From Palsa-147 sp049279675 (GTDB lineage Bacteria > Acidobacteriota > Terriglobia > Acidiferrales > UBA7541): DNA of 64,000 nucleotides. Below, piece by piece: positions 42,803 to 52,186 of this stretch. The position numbers and the translations under genes were made by a program. The stretch lies in contig JBAPOP010000101.1 in the NCBI GenBank assembly GCA_049279675.1, positions 22,347 through 86,346 of the forward strand, written 5' to 3'. The notes below the pieces were generated by a model, which saw nothing but the letters and a program-made list of their open reading frames with translations, was not told where the DNA came from and did not search any database. Position 1 is the first letter of the stretch. Each line of letters begins with the position of its first letter.

Positions 42803-43632
42803 GATTCTTCGAACCGCGTCGCCCGGCTGCGCGTGCTGGCGATGAACCGGACCACATAGTTCGGCAAATTGGCGAGCCGCCAATTGAGAACCCGAACGCG
42901 ATCGGGCACGGACAGATGCAACGGTTGGCTTCCGATGTGGGACGATTTTTCCGCATCCGCTGCGTCGCGCTCGCGGGCGCTGAGCTGCGCCGCGTGCAAA
43001 CGAAACGCGCCAACCGACGGAGCTTGCAGGCGCCGCGTGACTCGGCCGGACAGCACGGCGCGAGAAAAAAATATGAAGTCCGCAACGTGGCGATAGCGAT
43101 CGTCGAACCCATTCAATTCGAGGAACAGTTCTCGTCGAAAGATTGCGCACGGCTGCGAGAAGCCGGAAACGCCTCGGCGAAACATCGCGGGCAGCTGATT
43201 CGGCGCAGCGGCATGCCAAGTGAAAAGGAAACGCCCTTCGACATCGACGAAATCGCAATGGCCGTAAACGAGAGACGCTCGCGCGGCGCGGCCAAGTTCG
43301 AGCAAACGCGCGTACGAGTTTGGATACACGACATCATCGGAATTGAGATACGTCAGCCAGCCGGCATCCATGCTCCGCAGGCCGACGTTGACTGCTTGAT
43401 AGAGCGAACCGGGAGGGACATACACCGAAGGAACGCCCCACTTGCGGCAGATGTCGAGCGTCCCATCCGTCGAGCCACTATCGGCAACGACGACACGCAC
43501 GGTGCAATCACGCTGATTCAAGAGCGAGCAAAGCGTCCAATCCAGCGTGGCGGCGCTGTTGAGAGTCGGAACCACAACCCCCAACGACTCTTGTCCCAGT
43601 TCGCTGATATTCAGTGTGCTTAACCTAGTCAT
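42799..43632 (-). CDS. GT2 glycosyltransferase
   Basis: 277-residue GT-A enzyme. Motifs are VVVPTLNSAATLDWTL, VVADSGSTDGT, the metal-binding YLNSDDVV, and PCAIFRRELFLELNGFDD on the acceptor side. There are no membrane helices. The ATG at 43632 overlaps the upstream TGA, and its own TGA overlaps the next ATG, in the tight spacing of the whole locus. Confidence 0.9.
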   Translation of the reverse strand: MTRLSTLNISELGQESLGVVVPTLNSAATLDWTLCSLLNQRDCTVRVVVADSGSTDGTLDICRKWGVPSVYVPPGSLYQAVNVGLRSMDAGWLTYLNSDDVVYPNSYARLLELGRAARASLVYGHCDFVDVEGRFLFTWHAAAPNQLPAMFRRGVSGFSQPCAIFRRELFLELNGFDDRYRHVADFIFFSRAVLSGRVTRRLQAPSVGAFRLHAAQLSARERDAADAEKSSHIGSQPLHLSVPDRVRVLNWRLANLPNYVVRFIASTRSRATRFEES

Positions 43633-45062
43633 GTCGTCGCGAGCTTTCCTGGACGACCTTCGCTCGCCGGAATAGCAGAGCTTTTCACGCGCAGCGCTGT
43701 TCGGGCGGTGGATGGCGCGAGCCATGTGGCAGCTAAACCAATGGCAAAAAAAACCGAAGGAGCGGCGGAGAGTGGCGACGTCTGAATGAGATAAATCGCG
43801 GTCGCGACCCAGAAAACAGCACGAGAGAGCTGCCAGTTGTCTGTATCGGGATTTTGTGGATTGCTCATTTCACGTAGCGCGCGTCCTGAAAAAATCGCGA
43901 AGATCACGCAAAAGTAAACGCCGATCAATCCCGCATCGCAGAGTTCGCGCAGCAGACCCATGTGCGGAACCGTGTTGATGCCGGCGCCTTCTTCCTGCAC
44001 CCAGTCAAAAAGTCCGATGGCTGGGAGGTACTCGGTGGACGCCAAGCCTGACAAGCCCGGCCCCACGCCCGTCAAAAGCAATGCGGGGCGAGATACGAAC
44101 ATCACAAAAACAGCCGCGTCGAAGATGTCCAGGTGGAGCGCGAGTTCCTCGACCTTGCTCACGGGAACGTTGCCCGCTTTGTCGCTCGTCATTCGCTGCT
44201 GAACATTTTCACTCCAGCTATCAAGAAAACCGTTCTGCGGAAAAAGATAAACAGTGGCGCACCACAGCGCCAAGATGACGGCGGCTGAAACCGTCAACGC
44301 CTTACGGGTCTTAGCATCCATCAAAAGTAACGTCGCGAGCCCGGCGGCAATTACGAATAGCCCGGAAGTCGAAACAGCAACAAACAATGCCAGCGCGTGC
44401 GTCAATACAATCGCAAATCGTCCCCATGACCGCTGCCGCGCAAAAAGCGCCAGTGAAAATAGCAAGCCATGTCCGACGGCAAGGCCTAAGCCGCGCGGCT
44501 CGTAGTTCAGTCCGCGCATTCGGAATTCGAGGCCGAGCGATTGCGCTCCGGTAATCGCAGCGTACAAATCGATTCCGGTGATCCACTGAAAAATGCCGCC
44601 AAGTGCCGCGATGCTCGTTCCGCCGACAAACCAGCGAATCACGCGCTCAGGCCGCCGCGTCTTCCACAGGTATCGCGCCAGGAAAATAATCAGACTGAAA
44701 TCCGATACTCTGCGAATGAAATAAACGACGGCTCGAACCTGAGGCAACTGCGACGGCAGGCGGTCGTAGCCTTGCAACGGCCACGGCATGAGGTATCCAA
44801 ATATAATCCCGGCGACGCCGAGCCAAATCAGATACGAACACAAAGCTTTTCCGGCGCGGCTCTTCCAAACGATGGCGATCACGGCGAGCGAGGAAGGCAC
44901 GAGCAGCAAGCCCGCTACGCGCGGCGCAGGCAGATTCACGATCAGCTGAGGATCGAAAGCGTCCACGGCCACGGTGAGGCAGATCCATCGGACGAGCCAA
45001 TCGTCGAGGCGCCGCGCGATCAGCCATGCCGGAAGGATTACCACCAGCGCGGCGAGAATCAT
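43629..45062 (-). CDS. O-antigen ligase/polymerase-family membrane protein (probable Wzy)
   Basis: 477 residues with about 11 hydrophobic helices and a large external loop (about 300-400) between the last two clusters. This is the layout of Wzy polymerases and WaaL ligases, which share the Wzy_C-type fold. Because the locus has wzx- and wzz-like genes and no other candidate, polymerase is more likely than ligase. The ATG at 45062 is preferred, with TTG alternatives at 45071 and 45080; the long upstream reading is antisense to the methyltransferase. Confidence 0.85.
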   Translation of the reverse strand: MILAALVVILPAWLIARRLDDWLVRWICLTVAVDAFDPQLIVNLPAPRVAGLLLVPSSLAVIAIVWKSRAGKALCSYLIWLGVAGIIFGYLMPWPLQGYDRLPSQLPQVRAVVYFIRRVSDFSLIIFLARYLWKTRRPERVIRWFVGGTSIAALGGIFQWITGIDLYAAITGAQSLGLEFRMRGLNYEPRGLGLAVGHGLLFSLALFARQRSWGRFAIVLTHALALFVAVSTSGLFVIAAGLATLLLMDAKTRKALTVSAAVILALWCATVYLFPQNGFLDSWSENVQQRMTSDKAGNVPVSKVEELALHLDIFDAAVFVMFVSRPALLLTGVGPGLSGLASTEYLPAIGLFDWVQEEGAGINTVPHMGLLRELCDAGLIGVYFCVIFAIFSGRALREMSNPQNPDTDNWQLSRAVFWVATAIYLIQTSPLSAAPSVFFAIGLAATWLAPSTARTALRVKSSAIPASEGRPGKLATT

Positions 45063-45072
45063 TTGTCTCAAA

Positions 45073-46020
45073 TCAATCAAGGGCGTGGATTCCCTGCGTT
45101 TGGCACTCCGTATCGCGTGCCCGATCGCACGCGCGAAAGAAAACGTTTGCGTAACGCTCGATGCACGCGCGGGTGTAGGCCGCCGGCTTGCCTTCGGAGA
45201 TAACGAATGGTTCGTAGCCGCAGCGGCCAAGGCGCGTGACGATATCTTCGATCTTGCTTCCGAAAGGCCGCTGATTGGGCTCAAACAGTTCGAGGAGGAT
45301 GAGCCGCGGTTGCCGTGATGGATTCTCGAGCAGCCGGCGCGCGCCTTCAATCACCAGTCCTTCAGCGCCTTCGACATCGATTTTGAGCACATCCACGCGG
45401 CGTATCCCTGCCGCATCCGCGTACGCATCCATCGTGTTCATCGTCACTGGAAAAGTTGACGAAACCGGACGCCGGCCAGTGTCTCGAAGCGAATTGAATC
45501 CGCTGTCGCTCGCGCGCACGAATTGAACGCGGCCCGGCGTGGCGCCCAGCACGATTGGGTTGAGCGCGACGTTTTCAAGCCGGTTGATGCGCACGTTCAA
45601 TTGCAAGAGAGCGCCGCAAACAGGGTCCGGTTCGAATGCATGGACCGATCCAAGCCGCGCCGCGCGCGCCATCAGCGTCGTGTAGTAGCCGGCGTTTGCC
45701 CCGACATCGAAGCAAACATCGTTGGGGCGTATGGACGGAACGAGATAGTCGGTTTCTTCGCGCTCGTAGCTTCCGAGAAACGCAATCAGCCGCCCTGCAT
45801 CTTCGTTCGACGGCACCACTAACTCGAGGCCTCGCGAGAACACATGCTTCAAAAACAGCCGATTGCTCGGCGTGTGATAGTAGGAAAGCCGCAGAGACAA
45901 TTTGCCAAGCAACGATTTCCAGAATCCTGCTTCCAACGGGCGCGGTGGATGGCTCGGCACACTCTGCAGCTTGATTTTGCTTGCGGCGACGTCGGCGCCA
46001 ATTGTCTCGATGCCGCTCAC
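45073..46020 (-). CDS. FkbM-family methyltransferase
   Basis: 315 residues. The SAM motif is VCFDVGANAGYYTTLMARAA (~110), followed by HAFEPDP and the FkbM-type VDVLKIDVEGAEGLVIEGA, then LILLELFEP. The GTG at 46020 overlaps the flippase TGA (GTGA). Expected to O-methylate a sugar of the repeat unit. It is the second methyltransferase of the locus. Confidence 0.88.
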   Translation of the reverse strand: MSGIETIGADVAASKIKLQSVPSHPPRPLEAGFWKSLLGKLSLRLSYYHTPSNRLFLKHVFSRGLELVVPSNEDAGRLIAFLGSYEREETDYLVPSIRPNDVCFDVGANAGYYTTLMARAARLGSVHAFEPDPVCGALLQLNVRINRLENVALNPIVLGATPGRVQFVRASDSGFNSLRDTGRRPVSSTFPVTMNTMDAYADAAGIRRVDVLKIDVEGAEGLVIEGARRLLENPSRQPRLILLELFEPNQRPFGSKIEDIVTRLGRCGYEPFVISEGKPAAYTRACIERYANVFFRACDRARDTECQTQGIHALD

Positions 46021-47390
46021 TCGAGTGCCCCCACAGGAGTCATCGTGCTTCTCTTGCGCTGAAGAGTTCGCATTGCTTCGAAGTAGCAGAGCGTAACGAC
46101 TGCGCCGTATGCGATCCGGCCCAAGCCTGCTCCCACCAAACCGAATCGCGGAATCAGCAGTACCGCAGCCGCGACCGAAACCGCGCCTGCCGCAATGCTC
46201 GTCACGCACGCGAAACGAATTTTTCCTAAGCCGAGCAGCATCAAGTACGGCACAACATTGATGGATAGCCAGGCGTAGCCTAGAGCGAGCACCGCGAGCA
46301 ATGTCGAGGACTGGTCCGCAAAAGCGCGGCCGAGCCACAGCGTCAGTATTTGCTTTCCGCCAACGATTAACGGGAATGCGAGCGCGAAGGTAAGCGCCCA
46401 ATTCAGCGCCATAGCCCAACGGAAAACCTGCGTTAGCCCGCGCAGGTCTCCGGCCTCATGCCGCCGGCTGAATTGTGGAAAGAGAAATCCAAATGCCGAC
46501 CCGACGATTACATGCACCATGGACGCGAGTTGCGTGCAAATGGAATAGCGGCCCGCTGCGGCCGCGCCCATCAGCGCTCCGACAATCAATTTGTCCGCTT
46601 GGCCAAATGTCATGGCCGCGACACTTTGCAGCCACGAATACATGCCGAAAGAAGAAATCCTGTGCCAGAGCGACCGGTCAAACTCAAGCTTGAAAGAAAT
46701 TCCCGGCAGGATTCGCACGACGCCGATCGTATACGCCGCGAGGCCAAGCGCCACGCAGATGGCGGTCGCCAGAAGAATCGCGCCGACGCCGCGGCCATGG
46801 CCGACCAACGCGATCGATGAGCCTACGATGGCGATCTTGACGCAAATCGATATCCGCGATGCGCCGGCGTAATCTTCAAACGCGCGCAACGTGTTCGCCA
46901 GCACCGACTCGATCGAGCGCAGCGCCAGGATTAGTCCCCCGAGCCGTACCGCTCGTACATCTGCTACGAATGTTGACGTCCGCGCCGACAAAATAGCCCG
47001 CGCAATAAACGGCGCCGCGCCACTCATCGCTGCGGCCGCGAACACTCCCAGCAGCGCACCGAGCATCAAGTTCACGCGAAATGTCCGCTCCATACCGCGT
47101 GCGTCATTGCCGCCGCGATACTGGGAAATGAACTTGATCGTCGAATCGCCCAATCCGAAATTGAAAACGGAAAGGCTTCCTGTCAGGGCCAGTACCAACA
47201 TCCACACTCCAAACGGTTCGAGCCCCATTTTCGAAAGTAGATACGGCGCTGCAAATACCATCAACACCGGCGTCGTAACCTGGTCGGCGACGCTGTAAAT
47301 CGAATTGCGCGCTCCGGCACGCAATTCAGCGTGGCGGATGAGCCGCGAGAGCTGCCGAACGCGGTGCGCTGGGAAAAGTGAAGTTATCAA
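46017..47390 (-). CDS. Wzx-type lipopolysaccharide/exopolysaccharide flippase
   Basis: 457 residues with about 12-14 hydrophobic segments and the polysaccharide-transporter pattern (SIYSVADQVTTPVLMVFAAPYLLS at the N-terminus, split over the first helix; WLQSVAAMTFGQADKLIVG in the middle). It would move undecaprenyl-linked repeat units across the inner membrane. The start is unclear: TTG at 47390 gives a complete first helix but has no good ribosome site. It lies 121 bases after wzz-like. Confidence 0.87.
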   Translation of the reverse strand: MITSLFPAHRVRQLSRLIRHAELRAGARNSIYSVADQVTTPVLMVFAAPYLLSKMGLEPFGVWMLVLALTGSLSVFNFGLGDSTIKFISQYRGGNDARGMERTFRVNLMLGALLGVFAAAAMSGAAPFIARAILSARTSTFVADVRAVRLGGLILALRSIESVLANTLRAFEDYAGASRISICVKIAIVGSSIALVGHGRGVGAILLATAICVALGLAAYTIGVVRILPGISFKLEFDRSLWHRISSFGMYSWLQSVAAMTFGQADKLIVGALMGAAAAGRYSICTQLASMVHVIVGSAFGFLFPQFSRRHEAGDLRGLTQVFRWAMALNWALTFALAFPLIVGGKQILTLWLGRAFADQSSTLLAVLALGYAWLSINVVPYLMLLGLGKIRFACVTSIAAGAVSVAAAVLLIPRFGLVGAGLGRIAYGAVVTLCYFEAMRTLQRKRSTMTPVGALE

Positions 47391-47511
47391 TTCAACTATC
47401 GGTGGAGGTGCGAGAGTGACGCGGTTCGCTATTCCGCTGGAGTTGCACGGGAAGCATCTCGCGAAACTGAAATCTGCCGGCGAGCGTCCGCGCTGCGGCC
47501 ACTTTTGGCGC

Positions 47512-48876
47512 TCATTCGACTGGCGACGTGGGCTGCCGACGAAGTCGGTTGATCGCATTCTGCAGCACCGATGCTCCGCCCGATTCATTTTTCGAAATCC
47601 CGATATTCCATGAGCTTGCCGCCGCGATCACTTCGCGGACAAACACCTTTCGCTCGTCGTTCGAGTCCACGCGTTGCCAGGCGGTCACGCCGAGCGCCCA
47701 GATCGCGGATAGCGCGAGCGCCGCGAACGTGCCCACGTACATGATCATCAGCCGCGGAGGATACGATTTCCTCTCGGGAACGGTCGCGGGATCGAGCACT
47801 TTCACACTCGGCGTTTCCTTCACCTCTTCGACTTTGGCGAGCTCGAATTGCTCGGTGAGAAGTTCGAAGACAGTTTCCTGTACTTTGGCGCGGCGGTAAA
47901 AGTCCGCGTATTTCGCGTCGAGCAACGGAAGTTGGCGAATCGATGGAAACGGCAGATCGCTCGATGGATCTCCAGCGTTTCGTGCTTTTGCGGAGATCGC
48001 GTCCGCTGCGGCGTTTTGGCCACTCAGCTTATCGAGTTCTTTTCGAAGTGATGCAACTCGCGCGCTCAATTCGCGCACGCGCCCGCTATTGTCGGAATAA
48101 ATTTGGCGCAGCCCTTCGAGTTCGGACTTGGCGGCAATCAACTCGCCCGAAAGGCTCGCGGCGGCGTCGAGCATGGCTTTTCCCTGCTGCTGAATGTCGA
48201 GCGTGTTGTTCTTGCTCGAAAACTGCGCCAGCTGCGCTTCCGCATCGTCGAGATCCTGCTTCACGGATAGAAGACGGCCTTCCAAAAAGATGCGCTCGCG
48301 ATGCGCGGAAGACGTGGATAGCTCGGAGACCATCGAGTTCAATTCACCGGCATATGCGTTCGCAATCGCCGCCGCCCTCTGAGCCTTCCTGTCCGTCACG
48401 GCAATCGTGATGATTCCGCTTTTGCGGTCTTCTGCGACGCCCGTGTTGCGATTCAATTGCTCGCGCGCGTCCTCAGACAGCCGCGTCCCGTAAACTTTTC
48501 GCAAATCGAATTGCTGCACCAAGCGATCTTGAATCGTCCGGCTTCGCAGCATGCCTACGAAAAGCGCTCCCGAACTCTTGAGTCCGAGTAAATCTCCTGC
48601 CGCTGCTCCGAGGCCGCTGCTCGATTTCCCCGCAAGGCCTGCAAGGAGAAGCGAGCTCGAAACGGATTGCGTATCAGGTGGCATCAGTTGCGCGAACGCT
48701 GTGTAGCGCACCGGGATCAGAAAGGCCACAACGGTCGCGACCGCGAGGCCTGCCGCCGCCGCGCGCCAAAGTAATCGCCGCTGTTCCCAGAGCGCGCGGA
48801 TTTCCGCCATTCCGAGCCTGGGGCGGCGATCGATCTCGTCGAGAGCTTCGAACGATTGCGTGACCTCGGTCGGCAT
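47512..48876 (-). CDS. Wzz/GNVR-type chain-length determinant
   Basis: 454 residues. There is one membrane helix near the N-terminus (about 38-58), a long periplasmic coiled-coil region (about 180-330, rich in Glu/Gln/Ala heptads), and a second helix (about 375-397) preceded by the Pro-rich YPPRLMIMYV motif. There is no cytoplasmic tyrosine kinase domain. The ATG at 48876 is chosen; TTG codons at 48933 and 48954 would overlap the NusG-like gene. It sets polymer length with Wzy and contacts the outer-membrane exporter. Confidence 0.87.
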   Translation of the reverse strand: MPTEVTQSFEALDEIDRRPRLGMAEIRALWEQRRLLWRAAAAGLAVATVVAFLIPVRYTAFAQLMPPDTQSVSSSLLLAGLAGKSSSGLGAAAGDLLGLKSSGALFVGMLRSRTIQDRLVQQFDLRKVYGTRLSEDAREQLNRNTGVAEDRKSGIITIAVTDRKAQRAAAIANAYAGELNSMVSELSTSSAHRERIFLEGRLLSVKQDLDDAEAQLAQFSSKNNTLDIQQQGKAMLDAAASLSGELIAAKSELEGLRQIYSDNSGRVRELSARVASLRKELDKLSGQNAAADAISAKARNAGDPSSDLPFPSIRQLPLLDAKYADFYRRAKVQETVFELLTEQFELAKVEEVKETPSVKVLDPATVPERKSYPPRLMIMYVGTFAALALSAIWALGVTAWQRVDSNDERKVFVREVIAAASSWNIGISKNESGGASVLQNAINRLRRQPTSPVE

Positions 48877-48910
48877 TCCTACCGGCAACTCGCCTTCGCA
48901 ATTTGCGCCG

Positions 48911-49510
48911 TCATCGCCATGCTGCGGGTTCAAGGCTTGCTGCGTCGACTTCAAGCGAAATGGAGCGCTGAATCAATTCGATCGACATCACGACGCGCAC
49001 CCCGCCCTTCCATCGATTCAAGATTCCTTCGCATCCCGCGAGCGCTCCGTCGCGAATTCTGACGCGGCGGCCGATGGATAGAAACGGATGCGGCCGGGCA
49101 CAAACGCCATCCGAGAGCGCGCGACGCAAGCTCCCGATTTCTTCGTCGTCTAGCGGTGCGGGGACGCCATTGAAACTGACCAGCCGAACGACGCCGGGAA
49201 TTTGCAGCACGCGCAAACGATCGCGCAGTGCAACGCGCACAAACACGTAGCCGGGGAAAAACGGTAACTGCAATCGCATGCGGCGGTCTTTCCATCGTCG
49301 AACGGAATCAAACAATGGCAAGAAGCACTCAATGGAGCGTTGAGCCATTTGCTCGTCGACGCATTTTTCGTGCCTCGCTCGCGTGTGCGCCGCATACCAG
49401 CGCGACTCAAAATAATTCGCGTAGATATCTCGGCTCACATCGGACTGCGTTGCCGCGGTGGCTATTCCCGATGTCACTCCGAGTTGCATCCTGTCATCCA
49501 GCCCACTCAC
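48911..49510 (-). CDS. NusG/UpxY-family transcription antiterminator
   Basis: 199 residues. An NGN domain (about 35-135) begins RWYAAHTRARHEKCVDEQM and contains FFPGYVFVRVAL. A KOW-type domain follows (about 145-190, IGRRVRIRDGALAGCEGIL). It resembles UpxY/RfaH-type paralogues of NusG that sit inside capsule operons and let RNA polymerase read through long operons. The GTG at 49510 has GAGAGGG seven bases upstream. A 30-residue non-conserved N-terminal tail precedes NGN. It is encoded after the exporter genes and before wzz. Confidence 0.88.
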   Translation of the reverse strand: MSGLDDRMQLGVTSGIATAATQSDVSRDIYANYFESRWYAAHTRARHEKCVDEQMAQRSIECFLPLFDSVRRWKDRRMRLQLPFFPGYVFVRVALRDRLRVLQIPGVVRLVSFNGVPAPLDDEEIGSLRRALSDGVCARPHPFLSIGRRVRIRDGALAGCEGILNRWKGGVRVVMSIELIQRSISLEVDAASLEPAAWR

Positions 49511-49672
49511 AGCTTCGCCCTCTCACCCACAGGACTACTTGCGACCTAAACCATTTATTCTCAGCCTGTTACCAGCCGAAGCCTTTGACCGCTTCAACCG
49601 TCAAACTGCAGCGCGCCAGTCGGCTGCGCGCGGAACATCTCGACCGAGAAAACTTTTCTGTGGCAACTAACT

Positions 49673-52186
49673 TTATCGGCCGCGTGACGATTTTCGCGAG
49701 TTTGGCGAAAAGCCAATTTCTAGAATCGCCGAAACATTTTCCCGGCTTCCGTTGAACAGAATCGCGTAGCTCGAAATATGCTCGTATTGCAGCTCGCTCC
49801 GCACATACATGCCCGATGGCAAATACACGTCATTCAAAAGCGAGTAGTCCTGCCAATAACCTCCACGCGGAATGAAATCCGGGCTTACGGAATTGTGTTT
49901 GTAGACCGCCTGCAAGGAATCCCGAGTGCCAAGCTGGTAGGTGAGCCAACACTCGATCGCGCGGCCCATCCGGCCAACATCGTTTCCAATCAGCCGGCCG
50001 TTATTTGTGTAGCCGTCGCGATATGTATTGTTCCAATAGTTCAAATTGCCGTGATTGCCCGAGGCATTCGACCAGCCCGGAGATTCCGTGGAAACAACTT
50101 CGGCATGAAAGTCGAGATTGCTGATGCCGGGTATGCGCGTCAGAAAAATTCCCGGGCGATACGGGTTCTTGGCAGGGTTTTGCCACGCGATAATGTCGTC
50201 GTCTGCGTAGACCTCACCGTACAGCACCACGTAGTTCCGAATTCCGGGGATGTAGAACGTCCAGTCCATAACGTCGCGGCCATCGCCGGGAACAGCTCGA
50301 GTGCCTGCATTAATTCCTGGCGGCAGAAAACTGCGAAACAAATTTCTGCTTGTGATTGGATCGCCGCCATTTCCGCCAATCATCGTGGTGCGCCCGAAAC
50401 CCAGTTCGAGGCACGTCAGTGGCTTGAAATTTATTTTCTGTCCGTAGATGAATGGCCGAGGAATGTAGGAATGGCCTTGTAAGCGGCCGAAGAATTGATC
50501 GATTCGCGCGGGGCCGAGAAAACGCAAAATGCCCGGCAAATTGAACGGCTCCGGATTCACGATCCGCGCCATGTTCACCGGCTCAGCGTTATCGCTCCAC
50601 AGTAGCGAGCCGCCGGGACCAGGGCCCCAGGAAAGACTCTGCTTTCCGAGGCTGATCTCCCAGTTATTCACGTTTACCGCGATATAGCTGTCGAGCAGCC
50701 TCGGCCGGTTGACTTCAGCGACAGGAATGCCCGGCGGCTTGGGTATCTCATCGCGAAGCGCGATCACGCTTCGCACGGCGTCGGATAAGGCCGGAGCAGG
50801 CGGTGCATGCTGATACTCGGCGCGAACGTAGATCGCCACAGGACCTGCGGCGGCGCTCCACGAGCCGCCCGCTTGGCCGTTCGTTCCGCGCTCGTATGGC
50901 CGTCCGAAATCGTATGAAATCGTTTGGCCGAGATGAAAATCCGTTAGCGGCGGGCCGCTAATCGAAACAGCGCGGGTGTAGACGGATTCAACATTTGCGG
51001 TAAGATTTCGATTCCCTGCGAGCAATGTCATCTCGTAGGAAAATTCATGGTCAAGCCGAAATTTCAGTTCCGACACAACTCTGCTCGGATCGCCGCTGTC
51101 GATGATTGCATCCGCGGCCTCTTCGGTTAGGCGCGCGCATTCAATCCGCGTCCACGGGCGAAGGCCTTCCATCGCCGTGCTGACATAACCGAGCGCAGCA
51201 AGTTTTTCGAGAGCGGGATATACCCAGCTATCAAGCGGAACAAACGGCGAGCCCATATTGCGCCTGTCGTGTTGTTCATCGCCTTCCTCGTCACCCGACA
51301 AGCTTTGCCAACCGCCTCCTGCGTCAAGAGCACTTGAATGATGCTGGCGATAGACTTCGCGGCCGATTAGCCATCCCACCGCGCTGCCAACGACGACATC
51401 GGATGGAAAATGTTCTTTTCCCAAAACTCGTGACATGCTGATTGCCGATGCCGTTCCATAGGCTAGAAATTCGGTCAATGGTCCGGGATATTCGTGGGCC
51501 ACAACGCTTGCGGCCGACCACGCGATAACTGCATGGTCGGAGGGAAACGACGTGCCGCCGGCAAAAAATTTGCCGCGGGCGCCGTCTTCGTTCGGCCCCT
51601 CTCTTCCAAGCGAATATTCACCGGCCGTGCTCACCGCGAGGCCATCGAGAATGGCTTCTGCACCGAGCACGTACGTCTCCCGTATCTGTCCATCCCGACG
51701 GACGTTTCTGGCCAGGAAAGCGACGCTTCCGATCGTAATCAAGGTGGTGAGGGAGTCAATCGACGGCTCGAGATAGAAATTTGATTTTGCCGGTGCGCGT
51801 GAAATGGCGCGTTCGGAAGCGCGATCCGTCGCAAATAATCCACCGGTCAATTCCACGAACGGCAGCAGCCACTTGCCATCGTCCCAGTGAAGGTGGCGGG
51901 GGCTTGTCCAGACATCAATTTGGTCCGACCAAAGATTTTTCACGAATTGAGTTCCCGCGGCATTGCCGTTGTCATCGCTGCGAACCGTCGAAGTGTGCGC
52001 AACGAACTGCGGCGGCTCCGCCGTACTCTGCGTTTGCTCCGTGTGTGAGTTGGCCGCTTGCATCAATTCAGACGATTGTTCCTGAGCTCTCAAGCCGTGA
52101 GACACGCCGCACAGCGTGACGGTCAAAAGTAGCGGCCCGCTCAGTCCCCGCACTCGTCGAAGCCTCGACATGCGCGTGTCCATCAT
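49673..52186 (-). CDS. PAP2 phosphatase fused to Wzi-type capsule-assembly beta-barrel
   Basis: 837 residues. A signal peptide (about 10-33) is followed by a PAP2-like domain (about 60-290) with GGTSFPSDHAVIAW (His218) and SRVLGKEHFPSDVVVGSAVG (His259), the second and third phosphatase motifs. The first Lys/Arg motif is not obvious. From about 320 to the end the sequence is a Wzi-type outer-membrane barrel (NNWEISLGKQSLSWGPGPGG, then alternating aromatic strands ending FSPNSRK). The ATG at 52186 overlaps the exporter TGA (TGATG). It may act at the outer membrane, with the phosphatase facing the periplasm (inference). Confidence 0.85.
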   Translation of the reverse strand: MMDTRMSRLRRVRGLSGPLLLTVTLCGVSHGLRAQEQSSELMQAANSHTEQTQSTAEPPQFVAHTSTVRSDDNGNAAGTQFVKNLWSDQIDVWTSPRHLHWDDGKWLLPFVELTGGLFATDRASERAISRAPAKSNFYLEPSIDSLTTLITIGSVAFLARNVRRDGQIRETYVLGAEAILDGLAVSTAGEYSLGREGPNEDGARGKFFAGGTSFPSDHAVIAWSAASVVAHEYPGPLTEFLAYGTASAISMSRVLGKEHFPSDVVVGSAVGWLIGREVYRQHHSSALDAGGGWQSLSGDEEGDEQHDRRNMGSPFVPLDSWVYPALEKLAALGYVSTAMEGLRPWTRIECARLTEEAADAIIDSGDPSRVVSELKFRLDHEFSYEMTLLAGNRNLTANVESVYTRAVSISGPPLTDFHLGQTISYDFGRPYERGTNGQAGGSWSAAAGPVAIYVRAEYQHAPPAPALSDAVRSVIALRDEIPKPPGIPVAEVNRPRLLDSYIAVNVNNWEISLGKQSLSWGPGPGGSLLWSDNAEPVNMARIVNPEPFNLPGILRFLGPARIDQFFGRLQGHSYIPRPFIYGQKINFKPLTCLELGFGRTTMIGGNGGDPITSRNLFRSFLPPGINAGTRAVPGDGRDVMDWTFYIPGIRNYVVLYGEVYADDDIIAWQNPAKNPYRPGIFLTRIPGISNLDFHAEVVSTESPGWSNASGNHGNLNYWNNTYRDGYTNNGRLIGNDVGRMGRAIECWLTYQLGTRDSLQAVYKHNSVSPDFIPRGGYWQDYSLLNDVYLPSGMYVRSELQYEHISSYAILFNGSRENVSAILEIGFSPNSRKSSRGR

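Noticed and set aside
49647..49659. Palindrome AGAAAACTTTTCT as a terminator of the Wzi fusion gene
   Set aside because: AT-only stem without GC pairs; termination here would cut the operon and there is no further support.
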